Positions 6,867 through 7,006 of a DNA stretch of 7,006 nt are shown one piece after another. A program made the position numbers and the translations under genes. Numbering within the stretch: position 1 is the first letter of the stretch; each line of letters begins with the position of its first letter. Origin of the DNA: CAYTLQ01 sp964438715 (GTDB lineage Bacteria; Bacteroidota; Ignavibacteria; Ignavibacteriales; Ignavibacteriaceae); the NCBI GenBank assembly GCA_964438715.1, contig CAYTLQ010000106.1, positions 1 to 7,006 of the forward strand. The letters are read 5' to 3'. Below the pieces are notes generated by a model. The model saw nothing but the letters and a program-made list of their open reading frames with translations. It ran no database searches and was not told where the DNA came from.

Positions 6867-6893
6867 GATAAAGTTCCTAAAATTGTGTAAAAG
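6867..6893 (+). repeat. Terminal inverted repeat of the right IS256-type element
   Basis: The plus strand reads GATAAAGTTCCTAAAATTGT followed by GTAAAAG into the element. It matches the inward reading of the left element end through ATAA, GTT, AAAA and TGTGTAAA with one gap. The transposase stop codon lies inside this repeat. Confidence 0.6.
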
Positions 6894-7006
6894 CAAGATT
6901 ATTAACAAAAGAGGCATTGCCCATAGTCTGATTAATAAAATTACTGATTAAGAAGAAGGTTTTATCAAGGCTTCTTACACTTTCAAAACATCCTATTGCA
7001 TTAGTA
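6877..7006 (-). CDS. IS256-family transposase, C-terminal 42 residues, cut by window edge
   Basis: This fragment encodes the last 42 residues of a transposase whose body lies beyond the right edge. The frame enters from the edge and ends at TAG (6879-6877). The segment TNAIGCFESVRSLDKTFFLI (residues 1-20 of the fragment) resembles the C-terminal pattern of IS256 transposases, in which an RT-x-VxGIFPN-like strand is followed by a helix beginning near RSL-RL. The protein ends in FTQF, with the stop inside the terminal inverted repeat. Identity is supported by the adjoining IS256-like end and by the matching element at the left edge. Taken alone, the peptide would be too short for a firm call. 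No terminator is seen between this stop and the M16 peptidase gene, so transposase transcripts could run into the operon. Confidence 0.6.
   Translation of the reverse strand, partial: TNAIGCFESVRSLDKTFFLISNFINQTMGNASFVNNLAFTQF

Larger units (their letters stand above)
6867..7006 (-). mobile_element. IS256-family insertion sequence, stop-codon end (partial)
   Basis: This is the transposase-stop end of an IS256-family element that continues past the right edge. It begins with an inward-reading terminal repeat at 6867-6893 and contains the last 42 transposase codons. Its orientation is the same as the left element. The two fragments are complementary ends of what may be the same IS type: one shows only the gene start, the other only the gene end. 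Whether they are the same element cannot be proven because they share only the terminal repeat. Confidence 0.65.

Noticed and set aside
1..7006. Composite transposon carrying comM and nuoGHI as cargo
   Set aside because: The enclosed genes are ordinary chromosomal housekeeping genes with no accessory cargo. Two independent IS insertions, or assembly breaks at repeats, explain the layout better.
1..7006. tRNA, rRNA, CRISPR array or riboswitch
   Set aside because: No tRNA-like cloverleaf, rRNA segment or regularly spaced repeat was seen by eye on either strand. All intergenic gaps are under 220 bp.

Overview
This AT-rich 7 kb window is a bacterial chromosomal segment in which every supportable gene lies on the minus strand. 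The protein style suggests the Bacteroidota/Chlorobiota/Ignavibacteriota group: a Bacteroidota-like ComM, a compact NuoG, and weak Shine-Dalgarno signals on most host genes. That placement is inferred from protein character only and is tentative. The window length and the way both ends stop inside IS transposase genes suggest that it is a complete contig broken at repeats.

Layout from left to right: (1) 1-331 is the start-codon end of an IS256-family (Mutator-type) insertion sequence, carrying the first 81 codons of its transposase, a strong ribosome binding site, a start-region hairpin and one terminal inverted repeat. (2) 332-430 is a short spacer with a weak terminator-like hairpin. (3) 431-1969 is comM, a complete AAA+ ATPase of the ComM/YifB family. 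(4) 1970-2185 is an intergenic region holding a probable comM promoter and a strong intrinsic terminator for the genes further right. (5) 2186-6689 is a tight four-gene unit read right to left: M16 zinc peptidase, nuoG, nuoH, nuoI, with gaps of 13 to 19 nt. (6) 6690-6866 is the probable promoter region of that unit. (7) 6867-7006 is the opposite end of an IS256-family element: a terminal inverted repeat and the last 42 codons of a transposase.

NuoG, NuoH and NuoI are consecutive electron-path subunits of respiratory complex I. NuoG carries peripheral Fe-S clusters, NuoI carries the two clusters that pass electrons toward quinone, and NuoH anchors the quinone site in the membrane. The operon stops with a clear terminator after nuoI, and the gene upstream of nuoG is a peptidase rather than nuoF. 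The other complex I subunits must therefore be encoded elsewhere if the complex is complete. The M16 peptidase is probably co-transcribed with the nuo genes. comM is a separate unit whose product is expected to act on DNA during recombination of incoming DNA.

No previously undescribed system is evident. The most notable points are two same-orientation IS256-type ends flanking the host genes, a possible hairpin guarding the transposase start against read-through from comM, the isolated peptidase-nuoGHI operon, and a short NuoG that keeps all four Fe-S cluster motifs including N7.
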